From positions 27,703 to 70,756 of the forward strand of contig JAPPGM010000047.1 of the NCBI GenBank assembly GCA_028874995.1: DNA of 43,054 nt. Reading direction: 5' to 3'. A model generated the notes under the pieces. It was not told the origin of the DNA. It saw only the letters and a list, made by a program, of their open reading frames with translations, and ran no database searches. Position 1 is the first letter of the stretch; the number at the start of each line of letters is the position of its first letter. The position numbers were made by a program, and so were the translations under genes. This DNA is from Gemmatimonadota bacterium (lineage in GTDB: Bacteria; Gemmatimonadota; Gemmatimonadetes; Longimicrobiales; Gaopeijiaceae). Shown piece after piece: positions 8,051 through 16,214 of the stretch.

Positions 8051-8481
8051 TGAATCGCTCGGGGTACTCGCTCATCGAGGTCACGATGGTGCTGGTGATT
8101 CTCGTTGCGCTGGCGCCGCCGCTTGTCGGCTCCGCAACGGATCTGCGAAGGTCGTTTCTGCTGAGCCGGGCGAGGGAGGAAGCAGCGCGACTCTTTGCGG
8201 AGGCGCGCTGGGTGGCGGTCGGGGAGGGTGGGGCGACCGTGATCCTCAACGCCGTCCCGGCGTGGGGAGCGGTTGTCAGTGCTGTCGGGGACACGACCAA
8301 GTTCACCGAACTCGGCGAAGGCGGGGTGTCCCTTCGACTTTCTCGTGGCCGCGCGAACAGCCGAGTTCGCTTCGGGCCGCTGGGCCTCGGCCTGGTATCG
8401 AGCCAGACGCTGACCTTCGAACTGGGTGGTGAGGAGCGCCGCCTTGTGATTTCATCGCTGGGCCGGGTGTCGCGCAGATGA
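8050..8481 (+). CDS. Minor pilin, FimT/GspH-like
   Basis: A 143-residue pseudopilin. The leader MNRSG is followed by YSLIEVTMVLVILVALAPPL, with Glu at +5. The ATG at 8050 overlaps the pilin stop by one base and gives a 5-residue leader like that of the third pilin gene, so I prefer it to the GTG at 8038. The remaining domain is small and beta-rich (VILNAVPAWGAVVSAV, SLRLSRGRANSRVRFGPLG), as in FimT/GspH pseudopilins, which sit at the pilus tip or help DNA binding and priming. The C-terminus (LGGEERRLVISSLGRVSRR) is basic. The subfamily is assigned from position and size, so FimT versus GspH stays open. Confidence 0.8.
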   Translation: MNRSGYSLIEVTMVLVILVALAPPLVGSATDLRRSFLLSRAREEAARLFAEARWVAVGEGGATVILNAVPAWGAVVSAVGDTTKFTELGEGGVSLRLSRGRANSRVRFGPLGLGLVSSQTLTFELGGEERRLVISSLGRVSRR

Positions 8482-8488
8482 AGCACGG

Positions 8489-8518
8489 TGATGCGTTGAT
8501 GCGTGATGCGTTGATGTC
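8489..8518 (+). repeat. Tandem 15-bp repeat in front of the PilV-like gene
   Basis: Two adjacent 15-base units starting TGATGCGTTGATG, the second differing at its last two bases. Several ATG triplets occur here in two frames. The repeat lies between the FimT-like stop and the preferred start of the next pilin (8556). Confidence 0.7.
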
Positions 8519-8555
8519 GTCGGGTGCATCCCGTCCCGGGCACGGCGCGGCCAGG

Positions 8556-8900
8556 ATGAATCGCGTCGGCACTTCGCTTGTGGAAGTGATCATCGCGATG
8601 GCCGTCATTGGCGTCGGGATCGCGGGAGTGGCATCTCTGACGGCCGCTTCGGCCCGGATCCTCGTGCAGGCCCGGGCGCTGGACCAGACGCACATCCTCC
8701 TGCAGAGCTTCGTGGATTCGGCCGTGGTGTCCGGCGGACCAGGCGTTGAGTCGGGTAGCCGGACCCACGCAACCGGCGTGCTGACGTGGAATGTACCCTT
8801 GACGCCGGGTGCCGACGCATGGGCCCGTTTCGAGCATACCGTGCTGTCGGCTCCGGTACGAATCGATTTCGTCGTTCCGGCTTCCCTGGGAACACCGTGA
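8556..8900 (+). CDS. Minor pilin, PilV/GspI-like
   Basis: A 114-residue prepilin: leader MNRVG, then TSLVEVIIAMAVIGVGIAGVASL with Glu at +5. I chose the ATG at 8556 because the leader is nearly identical to that of the preceding gene (MNRSG). The frame is open back to an ATG at 8478 that overlaps the previous stop (ATGA), but this would add 26 residues encoded partly by a tandem repeat. The mature domain is short and mostly beta (GVLTWNVPLTPGADAWARFEHT), compatible with PilV/GspI minor pilins that form the priming tip complex with the two following genes. If translation starts at 8478, coupling is by the overlap and the leader would be unusually long. Confidence 0.75.
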   Translation: MNRVGTSLVEVIIAMAVIGVGIAGVASLTAASARILVQARALDQTHILLQSFVDSAVVSGGPGVESGSRTHATGVLTWNVPLTPGADAWARFEHTVLSAPVRIDFVVPASLGTP

Positions 8901-8913
8901 AGGGATCCACACG

Positions 8914-9627
8914 ATGAGCCGATCCGGTCGCCGTCGTCACGGCTTCGCACTGGCCGAGGTGGTAGTCGCCGGCACGCTCCTGCTGCTGGTCGTGCAGGTG
9001 GCCTGGTGGACAGCGGCGACGCAGAGCCTGGTGGCGACCCGGGTCGTGGCCGGTGCGCGGATGCTGGACGAGACGCGACTCATCCACCAGGTGCTGTCGA
9101 CGGAGATCCGTCACGGGGAGGCCGGCGAGGACTGGATGATCGATAGAGGCGACCTGAGCCTTCGCGCCTTCCGGGGGATCGGCTTCGCCTGCAGGACGCA
9201 GCCGACAGACGGATGGGGGGTGGCCGTGGCCGGGTACCGATTCGCGGACAGTGACAAGGATTCGGTGCTTGTGCTCTCCACGGACGGAAAGTGGCGGGCC
9301 TCGGCCCTCGTCCGGCGGTCCCGGAGACAGGGGCTGGACTGTCAACAGGTTCGGGGCTTCTCGCCGGAGGTGTGGGTTCTCGATCCTCCGCCATCGCGCC
9401 CGGTCGCAGGTCTCTTCTTCGAAAGGGGGGAGTACCGCCTGGCCAGCGACGCTTTTCGCTACCGGAGAGGTCAGGGTGGATGGCAACCGCTGACCGGAAC
9501 GGGGCTTGCGGCGGACTCTTCCGCCTTCCTGGCCGCGGGTGGGAGGAGCCTGGAGGCACACGTGGCCTGGCGAGGCCCCAGCCCCATCCACCCGTCGTTC
9601 CGGTGGAAGGTATGGACCCGCAGGTGA
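8914..9627 (+). CDS. Minor pilin, PilW/GspJ-like
   Basis: A 237-residue prepilin. A basic leader (MSRSGRRRHG) is followed by FALAEVVVAGTLLLLVVQVAW with Glu at +5. The size and place between a PilV-like and a PilX-like protein fit PilW/GspJ, the larger tip pseudopilin. The soluble part holds repeated short beta stretches (GWGVAVAGYRFADSDKD, SVLVLSTDGKWRASALV), one Cys in GFACRTQ and one in GLDCQQV that could pair. The start at 8914 lies 13 bases after the previous stop with AAGGGA about 10 bases upstream. The gene's end overlaps the next start by 16 bases, indicating tight coupling. Confidence 0.78.
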   Translation: MSRSGRRRHGFALAEVVVAGTLLLLVVQVAWWTAATQSLVATRVVAGARMLDETRLIHQVLSTEIRHGEAGEDWMIDRGDLSLRAFRGIGFACRTQPTDGWGVAVAGYRFADSDKDSVLVLSTDGKWRASALVRRSRRQGLDCQQVRGFSPEVWVLDPPPSRPVAGLFFERGEYRLASDAFRYRRGQGGWQPLTGTGLAADSSAFLAAGGRSLEAHVAWRGPSPIHPSFRWKVWTRR

Positions 9628-10664
9628 CCGCGGCCAATCGCTGCGGCGAGGAGGGCTTTGCCCTCGTGCTCGCGCTGCTCGCCCTGATGGTGCTGGCCGC
9701 CATCGCGACTGCGGCGGCGGTGGCCGCGGTGGGGCAACTTCGCGCGGCGGGCATGGCGGGCAGGGTGATGTCCGGTCGTGCAGCCGCGCTCGGCGGGGTG
9801 GAACGAATCCTGGAGGAGACACGGGGTCCGCCCCGGACCGCGGTCGGAGGCGAAGCCGCGGAAATGGCGGCGGACAGCTTCGGGGGGACAGGTCTCCGGC
9901 GGGTCCATGATCTCCGCGTCGAGCGAGAGTTCCACCTGCTTATCGGCGAGGCGGAACGAGGTGGTGGTATTCCGATGCGGGTTGCCCGGGTCGTCTGGTG
10001 GATGGAACCCGAGTCGCGCGTCGCGGCGTATCGCGCGGTGGTCGAGAGTTCGTCGTTCGCGACCGCCCCGAGCGCGCGCGTGCTTGTGGACTCGGTGCTG
10101 GCCGGCCGCGTGGGGTTGGCCGCCTGCGATAGCCTTCCCCTCCTCTCCGCCACCCTGGGCCGGGGCGCGACGCCGGCGACCGGAGCGCTTCCACAGCCTC
10201 CCGAGTGGGGTGGCGGGAACGACGGTCCCTCGTTCGAGAACATGCGTCTCGGCTGGTTCGACGCCGCCACGATGGCCGCCCTCGCCGACTTCGATCTGTC
10301 GGGTGACGGGACGCTCGTGCCGGGGTGTCCCGATTGCTGGTCGGGAGTGGTCTTCGGGTCGAGCCGGCTGCGCGTCGAGGGATCGGGTGCGGGAGTACTC
10401 GCTGTCGATGGCAACCTGACCTTCGCGAGCGGCGTTGCGTGGACCGGACTGGTCCTTTCCTCGGGCGACGTGACCTTCGAGACCGGTGCCGGTCTGGCGG
10501 GATTGGTGCGTGCGGGCGGTACGGTCACCCTCGGCGACAGCGCGGTTGTGGACGGCTCGGCGTGCGCGGCCATGGAGGCGCTGGAGAATGCCGCCGCCCT
10601 GTTGCGCCCGATCCCGGTGGCGGGGCGCTCCTGGATCGGACCGATACCACCGGGAGTGAAGTAG
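9612..10664 (+). CDS. PilX-like pilus assembly protein with beta-helix-like C-terminus
   Basis: A 350-residue protein. The N-terminus (MDPQVTAANRCGEEGFALVLALLALMVLAAIATAAAV) resembles the PilX/GspK leader plus helix, cleaved after Gly at GEEG. It has Leu rather than Glu near +5 of the mature form, as PilX/GspK proteins often do. GGTGGAAGG just before 9612 supports this start. PilX is usually near 200 residues. Here the last ~110 residues are Gly/Val-rich with an alternating pattern (VEGSGAGVLAVDGNLTFASG, VLSSGDVTFETGAGLAGLVR, GTVTLGDSAVVDGSA), like the rungs of a bactofilin-type beta-helix. It likely caps or crosslinks the minor-pilin tip. The pilin-like start is clear; the beta-helix is inferred from the repeat pattern. 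Confidence 0.72.
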   Translation: MDPQVTAANRCGEEGFALVLALLALMVLAAIATAAAVAAVGQLRAAGMAGRVMSGRAAALGGVERILEETRGPPRTAVGGEAAEMAADSFGGTGLRRVHDLRVEREFHLLIGEAERGGGIPMRVARVVWWMEPESRVAAYRAVVESSSFATAPSARVLVDSVLAGRVGLAACDSLPLLSATLGRGATPATGALPQPPEWGGGNDGPSFENMRLGWFDAATMAALADFDLSGDGTLVPGCPDCWSGVVFGSSRLRVEGSGAGVLAVDGNLTFASGVAWTGLVLSSGDVTFETGAGLAGLVRAGGTVTLGDSAVVDGSACAAMEALENAAALLRPIPVAGRSWIGPIPPGVK

Positions 10665-10667
10665 CGG

Positions 10668-11615
10668 ATGCCTCTCTTCGGCCGTGGCAGGACGGTAGCG
10701 GGACTCGACATCGGCAGCGGCTTCGTCAAGCTCGCGCTCGTGGATCACGGTGGAGACCGACCCGAGATCCACGGCGTGGCGATCCGGCCGACGCCCAGGG
10801 GTGCCGTCGTCGACGGAGAGGTCGTCGAACCGGGTCGCGTGGCCAACGCGGTCAGGGAACTGGTGGAGGAGACGGGCATCAGGTCGCGCAATACCGTGGC
10901 CGCGCTCGGCGGGCACGACGTGTTCATCAAGAAGGTGGAGCTGCCGCCCATGAAGGAGACCGAGGCTGTGCGTGTGATGCGTCGGGAGGCCGGGCGGCAC
11001 GTTCCCTTCGACCTGGAGGAGGTCAGACTCGACTTCCAGATTCTGCCCCCGCGCGACGGATCGGCTCGCCTGGAGGCGCTGCTGGTGGCCGCGAAACGGG
11101 AACAGGTGGACGGCAGGGTGGCCCTGCTGGCGGAAGCGGGAATACGCGCCACTGCCATCGATGTCGAGGCGTTCGCCCTCCACAACGCATTTGTTCACAA
11201 CTATCCCGAGACCGCGGACGGGGTGGTGGCGCTGGTCAACGTCGGCCGCGACATCACCAATCTCAACGTGGTCGAGGAGGGTGTAACCGTCCTGGCCAAG
11301 GATCTCCCCCTGGGGTCGCGGAAGGTGGCGGAATCGCTCCAGCGGGATTTCCGTCTGACGGAAGAAGAGGCGGACCGGGTGCTCCAGGGACGCCAGCCGC
11401 TGAGGGGGGTTCAGCGTGTGGTGGCCGATGGGGTTGCGTTGGGAATCAGGCGCGCCGCCGCGTATCTCGGAGGGCGTAGGTCGGGTGCGGGGATAGGGAG
11501 AATCTTCCTGAGCGGCGGAGGGGCCTGCATGCCAGGGATGGCCCAGGCGCTCGCCGAGCGGGCGCAGGTCGAAACCCGTCTCGTGAATCCCTGCGAGCGA
11601 GTGCCGCACCGATGA
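10668..11615 (+). CDS. pilM: Type IV pilus inner-membrane platform protein PilM
   Basis: A 315-residue actin-fold ATP-binding protein on the cytoplasmic side of the pilus alignment complex. The phosphate-1 loop reads AGLDIGSGFVKLAL (11-24). Further FtsA/PilM motifs are VVALVNVGRDITNLNVVEEG and FLSGGGACMPGMAQALAERA near the end. VELPPMKETEAVRVMRREA is the usual PilM segment before the second subdomain. PilM binds the short N-terminal tail of PilN, encoded next. The start is 3 bases after the PilX-like stop. Length is slightly short of the typical ~350 residues, but all expected motifs are present. Confidence 0.92.
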   Translation: MPLFGRGRTVAGLDIGSGFVKLALVDHGGDRPEIHGVAIRPTPRGAVVDGEVVEPGRVANAVRELVEETGIRSRNTVAALGGHDVFIKKVELPPMKETEAVRVMRREAGRHVPFDLEEVRLDFQILPPRDGSARLEALLVAAKREQVDGRVALLAEAGIRATAIDVEAFALHNAFVHNYPETADGVVALVNVGRDITNLNVVEEGVTVLAKDLPLGSRKVAESLQRDFRLTEEEADRVLQGRQPLRGVQRVVADGVALGIRRAAAYLGGRRSGAGIGRIFLSGGGACMPGMAQALAERAQVETRLVNPCERVPHR

Positions 11616-11673
11616 TGTTCCTGTCGGTTGGACTTGCCTTGAGGGCTGCCTGACGATGTGGAGAGTGTGAAAC

Positions 11674-12336
11674 ATGCTTGAAGTCGATCTGCTGCAGGGG
11701 GACGGATGGGGTCGAGAGGGACGGTCCGGGACGGTCGCTTCGAACGGACACGTCCGGAGGCTCCGGCGGGATGGCTGGGTCATCGGATCCGGCCTGACGA
11801 TCCTGGCGTCATTGGGCCTCGCGGCCTACTTCGCGCTGTCGATACGCGGTCGTGCGGCCGGTATCGAGGAGGCGCTGCAGGCGGCCGTGGCCGACTCGGT
11901 TCGCAGCGCCGTGCTCATCGGGAAGATGCGGACGCTGGAGGCGCGCCGTGACTCCATCGCTGCGAGGGTCGCGATCATTCAGGAAATCGACGCGCGCCGC
12001 TACCTCTGGCCCCGGATCATGGACGAGGTGGCCGGGGCGCTGCCGGAGGAGGCGTGGCTGACCCGCTTCGCCCAGGTGGCCCGGGCCGAAGAACCGGCTC
12101 GGTTCGAGGTGGAGGGGATGGCGCGTGACAACTCTTCCCTGACGCGATTCTGGAACGGCATGGAGGCTTCCCCCTTCGTGCGGAATGTCCGGTTGATCAG
12201 CACCGAGAACCTGGCGGCGGGGCCGGGCGGTGCAACGGGCGGAGATCTCTACTACTTCGTGCTGCAGGCCGAACCGGAGGAGCCCCCGCCCGAATTGCTG
12301 GACTTCGCGGCGGTGCGCGCAGGGGACGCGCGATGA
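11674..12336 (+). CDS. pilN: Type IV pilus alignment protein PilN
   Basis: A 220-residue single-pass inner-membrane protein. It begins MLEVDLLQG, the PilN equivalent of the (I/V)NLLP tail that binds PilM, but about 25 residues separate this from the membrane helix (WVIGSGLTILASLGLAAYFA), longer than usual. A coiled-coil stretch (IGKMRTLEARRDSIAARVAI) and a C-terminal alpha/beta fold (PEEAWLTRF... NVRLIS) follow. A GAGAG sequence lies 8 bases before the ATG. A 58-base gap separates it from pilM, the largest inside the pilM-Q block. The stop overlaps the pilO start by 4 bases (ATGA). Confidence 0.85.
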   Translation: MLEVDLLQGDGWGREGRSGTVASNGHVRRLRRDGWVIGSGLTILASLGLAAYFALSIRGRAAGIEEALQAAVADSVRSAVLIGKMRTLEARRDSIAARVAIIQEIDARRYLWPRIMDEVAGALPEEAWLTRFAQVARAEEPARFEVEGMARDNSSLTRFWNGMEASPFVRNVRLISTENLAAGPGGATGGDLYYFVLQAEPEEPPPELLDFAAVRAGDAR

Positions 12337-12959
12337 GTCTCCTGCCCTCCGATCCCGTGAGGAGAGTGGCGGCGCTGTGCGCGTTCCTGGCCGTCTCCGG
12401 ACTCTACTTCGCGCACACCTACCTTTTCGCGCCCCGGGCCGAACGGACCGAGTCCCGGCGATCCCGCGTCGAAAGGCTGGAAGCGAGCAATCGGGCCGCG
12501 AGCGGGGTCGCGGCGCAGGGAGACGGCGAGCTGGAGGAACGTCTGGCGCTGTACCGGGACCATATCATGCGACTGGAGGCACTCATCCCCGCGGACGAGG
12601 AGGTTGCGGCGCTCCTCGACGCCATTACGGACGAGGAGCGGAGGGCGGGGGTGGAGATGACGATGATGCGGCCCGAACCGGTGGAGCCGGGCGACTACTA
12701 CGACCGTCTGAGTTACCAGGTGACCGTACGGGGCGACTACCACGCGGTCGGATCCTTCATGGCGGCCATCGCGTCGCTGGAACGGATCGTCGCACCCGGC
12801 GATCTGGTCATCACGCCTGTCGATCCTCCGGCCGGGGACGACCTGGCGGAGGCGGGTTCGATCCTGGCCGGCTTCCGCATCCGCACCTACGTCGCGAGGC
12901 CGTCGCTGTCCGCCGAACCCGGAACACCACCTGCCGAGCATGGAGATCCGCAGTCATGA
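12333..12959 (+). CDS. pilO: Type IV pilus alignment protein PilO
   Basis: A 208-residue bitopic membrane protein partnering PilN. A short cytoplasmic start is followed by one helix (RVAALCAFLAVSGLYFAHTYLF), a coiled-coil region (ERTESRRSRVERLEASNRAA), and the periplasmic ferredoxin-like domain. LIPADEEVAALLDAI is the conserved PilO segment (known form: LP...E...LL), and RGDYHAVGSFMAAIASLERI is the PilO core motif. The gene overlaps both neighbours by 4 bases (ATGA at 12333 and 12956), so translation is coupled through the N-O-P unit. Confidence 0.9.
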   Translation: MSLLPSDPVRRVAALCAFLAVSGLYFAHTYLFAPRAERTESRRSRVERLEASNRAASGVAAQGDGELEERLALYRDHIMRLEALIPADEEVAALLDAITDEERRAGVEMTMMRPEPVEPGDYYDRLSYQVTVRGDYHAVGSFMAAIASLERIVAPGDLVITPVDPPAGDDLAEAGSILAGFRIRTYVARPSLSAEPGTPPAEHGDPQS

Positions 12960-13477
12960 AAACGAGAAGACGGTGGCGGCTTGCGGCCCTCGTCGCATTC
13001 CTCGCGGTCGCCGCGACCCTGGACGGAACCGGTCAGACCCGGTCCGACAACCCGCGGGCGGTGGCGGGCGAAGTGGGTCGCGGGCCGCCACAGACGACCA
13101 GCCGCGAGCTCATCCTGGAACGCGAAGTGTACACGTACCCGGCACGCGGCCGCAGAGACCCGTTTCGTCCCTCTGATCTTCCGTCGCACGGCAACCCGGG
13201 GACCGAAGCGATCACCCTCCTGGGAATCATCCATCATCCCGACCCGGCCTACCGTATGGCGGTCATCCGGCTCCGTCGCGGACTGCGCGGGATCGCCGGT
13301 GCGGACGCGGATCCGGCAGCGCGGGCGGTCTCGCGGCTCCGAAGCGGCGAGGTGCGTGGGGGCCTGCGGATCGTCGCGATCGAGGTGGACCGAGTGGTCG
13401 TGGAGATGGACGAACAGGCAGGAACGGCGACCCGCGTGCTGACCCTGCCACGGACGCCGAGAAAGGGGGAATCATGA
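12956..13477 (+). CDS. pilP: PilP-like pilus periplasmic protein
   Basis: A 173-residue exported protein in the pilP position. The N-terminus is a signal sequence (basic MKTRRRWRL, hydrophobic AALVAFLAVAATL) but has no lipobox Cys; classical PilP is a lipoprotein. YPARGRRDPFRP (about 59-70) is the characteristic PilP/GspC RDPF motif, followed by a homology-region beta domain (ITLLGIIHHPDPAYRMAVIRL, GGLRIVAIEVDRVVVEM). The expected role is linking the PilN/PilO ring to the secretin. Start and stop overlap the neighbours by 4 bases each. Family placement rests on the RDPF motif plus context. Confidence 0.78.
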   Translation: MKTRRRWRLAALVAFLAVAATLDGTGQTRSDNPRAVAGEVGRGPPQTTSRELILEREVYTYPARGRRDPFRPSDLPSHGNPGTEAITLLGIIHHPDPAYRMAVIRLRRGLRGIAGADADPAARAVSRLRSGEVRGGLRIVAIEVDRVVVEMDEQAGTATRVLTLPRTPRKGES

Positions 13478-14889
13478 CATCCCACGCCAGGCCAGGGTGG
13501 ATCATCGCCGCGCTCCTGACCTCGATCCTCCTCCTCTGGCCGAGGGACCCGGCCGCCGCTCAGGACCCTCCGCCACCTGTTTCCGACCAGGAGATCGGCC
13601 GCCCGATCACCGTCTCCTTCGTTGACACGCCCATCAGGGACGTTCTCTTCGCGTTCGCGGACTTCGCGGGCCGCTCCATCGTCGCCGGAACGAATGTGGA
13701 CGTCCTCGTTTCGGCCGAGATCCGCGAGCAGCCATGGGACGTTGCGATGCGGGCCGTTCTCACCGCCTACGGTCTCGTGGCCCACGAACAGGAGGACGGC
13801 ATCATCCGCGTCGACGATGTGCACAGCCTCTTCGAACGGGAGTCGGTCCAGCCGCTGGACACCCGCCCCTATCGCGTCAGCTACGTCGATGCGGCCGAGC
13901 TCACCGAAATGGTGGCGGCGCTGCTGAGCGAGCGCGGCAGTGTGTCGGCGGGGATCGGGACGAACACGCTGGTGGTGACCGACGTCCCGAGGGTGCAGGA
14001 GGCGGTTGCGGACCTGGCCGCAAGGCTGGACGTGCGGACTCCCCAGGTGGACATCCTGGCGAAGATCATCTTCGTCAACCGGTCCGGCCTGGAGGGGTTC
14101 GGGATCACCTACGACCTGAAGGACACGGGCGGCAACCAGCTCAACCTGCTCACCCCGGGCGTCATCGATCTCGACGGAGACGGCTCGATCACGCTGCCGG
14201 ATGAGCAGGTGCCGCGCGGGACGAACGTCGTGTCGCTGGGGGGCAACTCCATCGCCGCGCTGGGCAATGCCACCAACCGGGTGGTGAACCCGACCCTCTC
14301 TCTCCTGACCTCGCTCGTGGTGGGCCGCAGCACCCTGGTCGCCTTCATCGACGCGCTGGAGTCGGTGCAGCTGACCGATGTCGAGGCGCAGCCCTCGGTC
14401 CGCGTCATGGACAACCGGACCGCTCGAATCGTCGTGGGCGAGGAAACCCCGGTCCGCGTCATCGACGCCGGGGCGCAGCTTCAGGGCGGCCAGGGCGACG
14501 ACAGCCGAAGCACGCTTCCGGTCGCGACGGTGGATTACAAGGAGACCGGGGTGATCCTCGAGGTGACACCCAGGATCACCGACACCGACGAAGTGCTGCT
14601 GGAGCTGTCGGCCGAGCGTTCCTCGGCGGACCTCGCCCCCTCGGACGTGGGCGTGATCTTCCGAAGACAGAAGGCGGAGTCCCGTGTGCTGGTCCGGGAC
14701 GGCGAAACGGTGGTGATCGGGGGCCTGACCGTCACCGAAAAGGCGGAGGTGCGGTCGGGGATCCCCCTGCTCATGCACCTGCCGCTGGTCGGGCGGCTCT
14801 TTCAGACGCGCAGGGAGTCCTCGGTGCAGCGGGACCTGCTGATCATGGTGACGCCGACCATTGTGCGCGCGGAGCCGACGGAGGGGTGA
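13474..14889 (+). CDS. pilQ: Type IV pilus secretin PilQ (short form)
   Basis: A 471-residue outer-membrane secretin through which the pilus exits. A signal peptide covers about 1-30 (ending PAAAQ). Next are an STN-type N0 domain (VSFVDTPIRDVLFAFADFAG), one NolW/N1 domain (YRVSYVDAAELTEMVAALL... LVVTDVPRVQEAVADLAARL) and the secretin barrel (EAQPSVRVMDNRTARIVVGE; VVIGGLTVTEKAEVRSGIP; LPLVGRLFQTRRESSVQRDL) ending LLIMVTPTIV. AMIN domains, which anchor typical PilQ to peptidoglycan, are absent, making the protein some 200 or more residues shorter. It overlaps pilP by 4 bases and closes the operon. The LysM protein encoded upstream could supply wall contact, but that is speculation. Confidence 0.93.
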   Translation: MTSHARPGWIIAALLTSILLLWPRDPAAAQDPPPPVSDQEIGRPITVSFVDTPIRDVLFAFADFAGRSIVAGTNVDVLVSAEIREQPWDVAMRAVLTAYGLVAHEQEDGIIRVDDVHSLFERESVQPLDTRPYRVSYVDAAELTEMVAALLSERGSVSAGIGTNTLVVTDVPRVQEAVADLAARLDVRTPQVDILAKIIFVNRSGLEGFGITYDLKDTGGNQLNLLTPGVIDLDGDGSITLPDEQVPRGTNVVSLGGNSIAALGNATNRVVNPTLSLLTSLVVGRSTLVAFIDALESVQLTDVEAQPSVRVMDNRTARIVVGEETPVRVIDAGAQLQGGQGDDSRSTLPVATVDYKETGVILEVTPRITDTDEVLLELSAERSSADLAPSDVGVIFRRQKAESRVLVRDGETVVIGGLTVTEKAEVRSGIPLLMHLPLVGRLFQTRRESSVQRDLLIMVTPTIVRAEPTEG

Positions 14890-14981
14890 CCGGGGGCGGG
14901 TCCGCTTCCCCGCAACCGGGTCCTTCGCTATCTATGGACAGGGTGCACGCCCCGAGATCACCCCCGCCCACCCCACCCACC

Positions 14982-16214
14982 ATGCCACTCCATCACCTCT
15001 CCTTCCACACCGCCGGAGAATCACACGGCCGCGGCCTCGTCGCCGTGCTGGAGGGCGTCCCCGCGGGAATGCCCCTCGATCCGGCCACCGACATCGACCC
15101 CGATCTGCGCCGCCGCATGGGCGGTTACGGACGGGGCCGGCGCATGCTCATCGAGTCCGACCGGGCCGAGATCATCTCGGGTGTCAGGCTCGGCGAGACG
15201 CTGGGCTCTCCCGTTTCCATGCTGATCTGGAACCGCGACTGGAAGAACTGGACCACCGCGATGGCGCACGGGCCGCCCGATCCGGAGGGGAACCCCAAGG
15301 CGCTCCGTCCGGTCTACCTTCCCCGGCCCGGGCACGCCGACCTGGCGGGAGTCCTCAAGTACGACCGCCGCGATGCGCGGGACATCCTCGAGCGCGCCTC
15401 GGCCAGGGAGACCGCGGCCCGGGTCGCGTGCGGCGCCGTCGCCCGCACCCTGCTCCGGCACGTCGGCGCCACCGTCGGCAGCCACGTCACCAGCATCGGC
15501 GAGGTGGAGGCGAGCCCCCCCGGTGAACTGCCCGACGACCTCAACGCGGCCTCGGATCCCTCGCCCCTGCGCACCCTCGACCCGGAGGCCGAGGGCGAGA
15601 TGATCGCGGCCATCGACGCGGCCCGCGCGGCCGGCGACACCCTGGGCGGCTGCTTCGAGGTGGTGGTGCGTGGTCTCCCGGTGGGGCTTGGCAGCTACGT
15701 CTCCTGGGACCGCAAGCTCGACGGGCGGCTGGCCCAGGCGGTCATGTCGGTGCACGCGATCAAGGGCGTGGAGATCGGCCCCGCCTTCATCAACGCCGGC
15801 CGGCCCGGCTCCCGTGTGCACGACGCCATCGTGCGGGACTCGGCCAGTCGCCGTGCGGGCGGCTTCGCCCGGACCCGGAACCGAGCGGGCGGCCTGGAAG
15901 GCGGTATTACCACAGGGGCCGATTTGGTAATACGCAGTGCCATGAAACCGATCTCCACCCTGCTGAAGAACCGTCTGCCGAGCGTCGACCTGCGTGACGG
16001 CACCACGAAACACGCCACCGTCGAGCGGAGCGACGTGTGCGCGGTGCCCGCCGCCGCCGTCGTCGCGGAGGCGATGGTCGCGCTGGTCGCCGCCGACGCG
16101 CTGCTTGAGAAATTCGGGGGGGATTCGCTCTCCGAACTGTGCCGAAACCTGGACTCGTACCTGGACCGCCTGAGCGCACGCGGCTTTCGCCCACGGGGGC
16201 CGGAGGCCCGATGA
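14982..16214 (+). CDS. aroC: Chorismate synthase
   Basis: A 410-residue chorismate synthase, the last step of the shikimate pathway (EPSP to chorismate, reduced FMN required). N-terminal HTAGESHGRGL carries the first signature; RRRMGGYGRGRRM and the middle TLGGCFEVVVRGLPVGLGSYV are family blocks, and RNRAGGLEGGITTGADLVIRSAMKP is the third. The ATG at 14982 is used because homology begins immediately (PLHHLSFHT); the frame runs upstream to 14886 with low-complexity Pro/Ser residues only. The 92-base gap after pilQ holds a CTATCT element at 14928-14933 as a possible promoter part. The stop overlaps aroK (ATGA). Confidence 0.97.
   Translation: MPLHHLSFHTAGESHGRGLVAVLEGVPAGMPLDPATDIDPDLRRRMGGYGRGRRMLIESDRAEIISGVRLGETLGSPVSMLIWNRDWKNWTTAMAHGPPDPEGNPKALRPVYLPRPGHADLAGVLKYDRRDARDILERASARETAARVACGAVARTLLRHVGATVGSHVTSIGEVEASPPGELPDDLNAASDPSPLRTLDPEAEGEMIAAIDAARAAGDTLGGCFEVVVRGLPVGLGSYVSWDRKLDGRLAQAVMSVHAIKGVEIGPAFINAGRPGSRVHDAIVRDSASRRAGGFARTRNRAGGLEGGITTGADLVIRSAMKPISTLLKNRLPSVDLRDGTTKHATVERSDVCAVPAAAVVAEAMVALVAADALLEKFGGDSLSELCRNLDSYLDRLSARGFRPRGPEAR

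Noticed and set aside
9471-11783. Long reverse-strand open frame opposite the PilX-like gene and pilM
   Set aside because: The forward strand carries clear pilus genes with ribosome sites and coupling; the reverse translation shows no recognisable domain.
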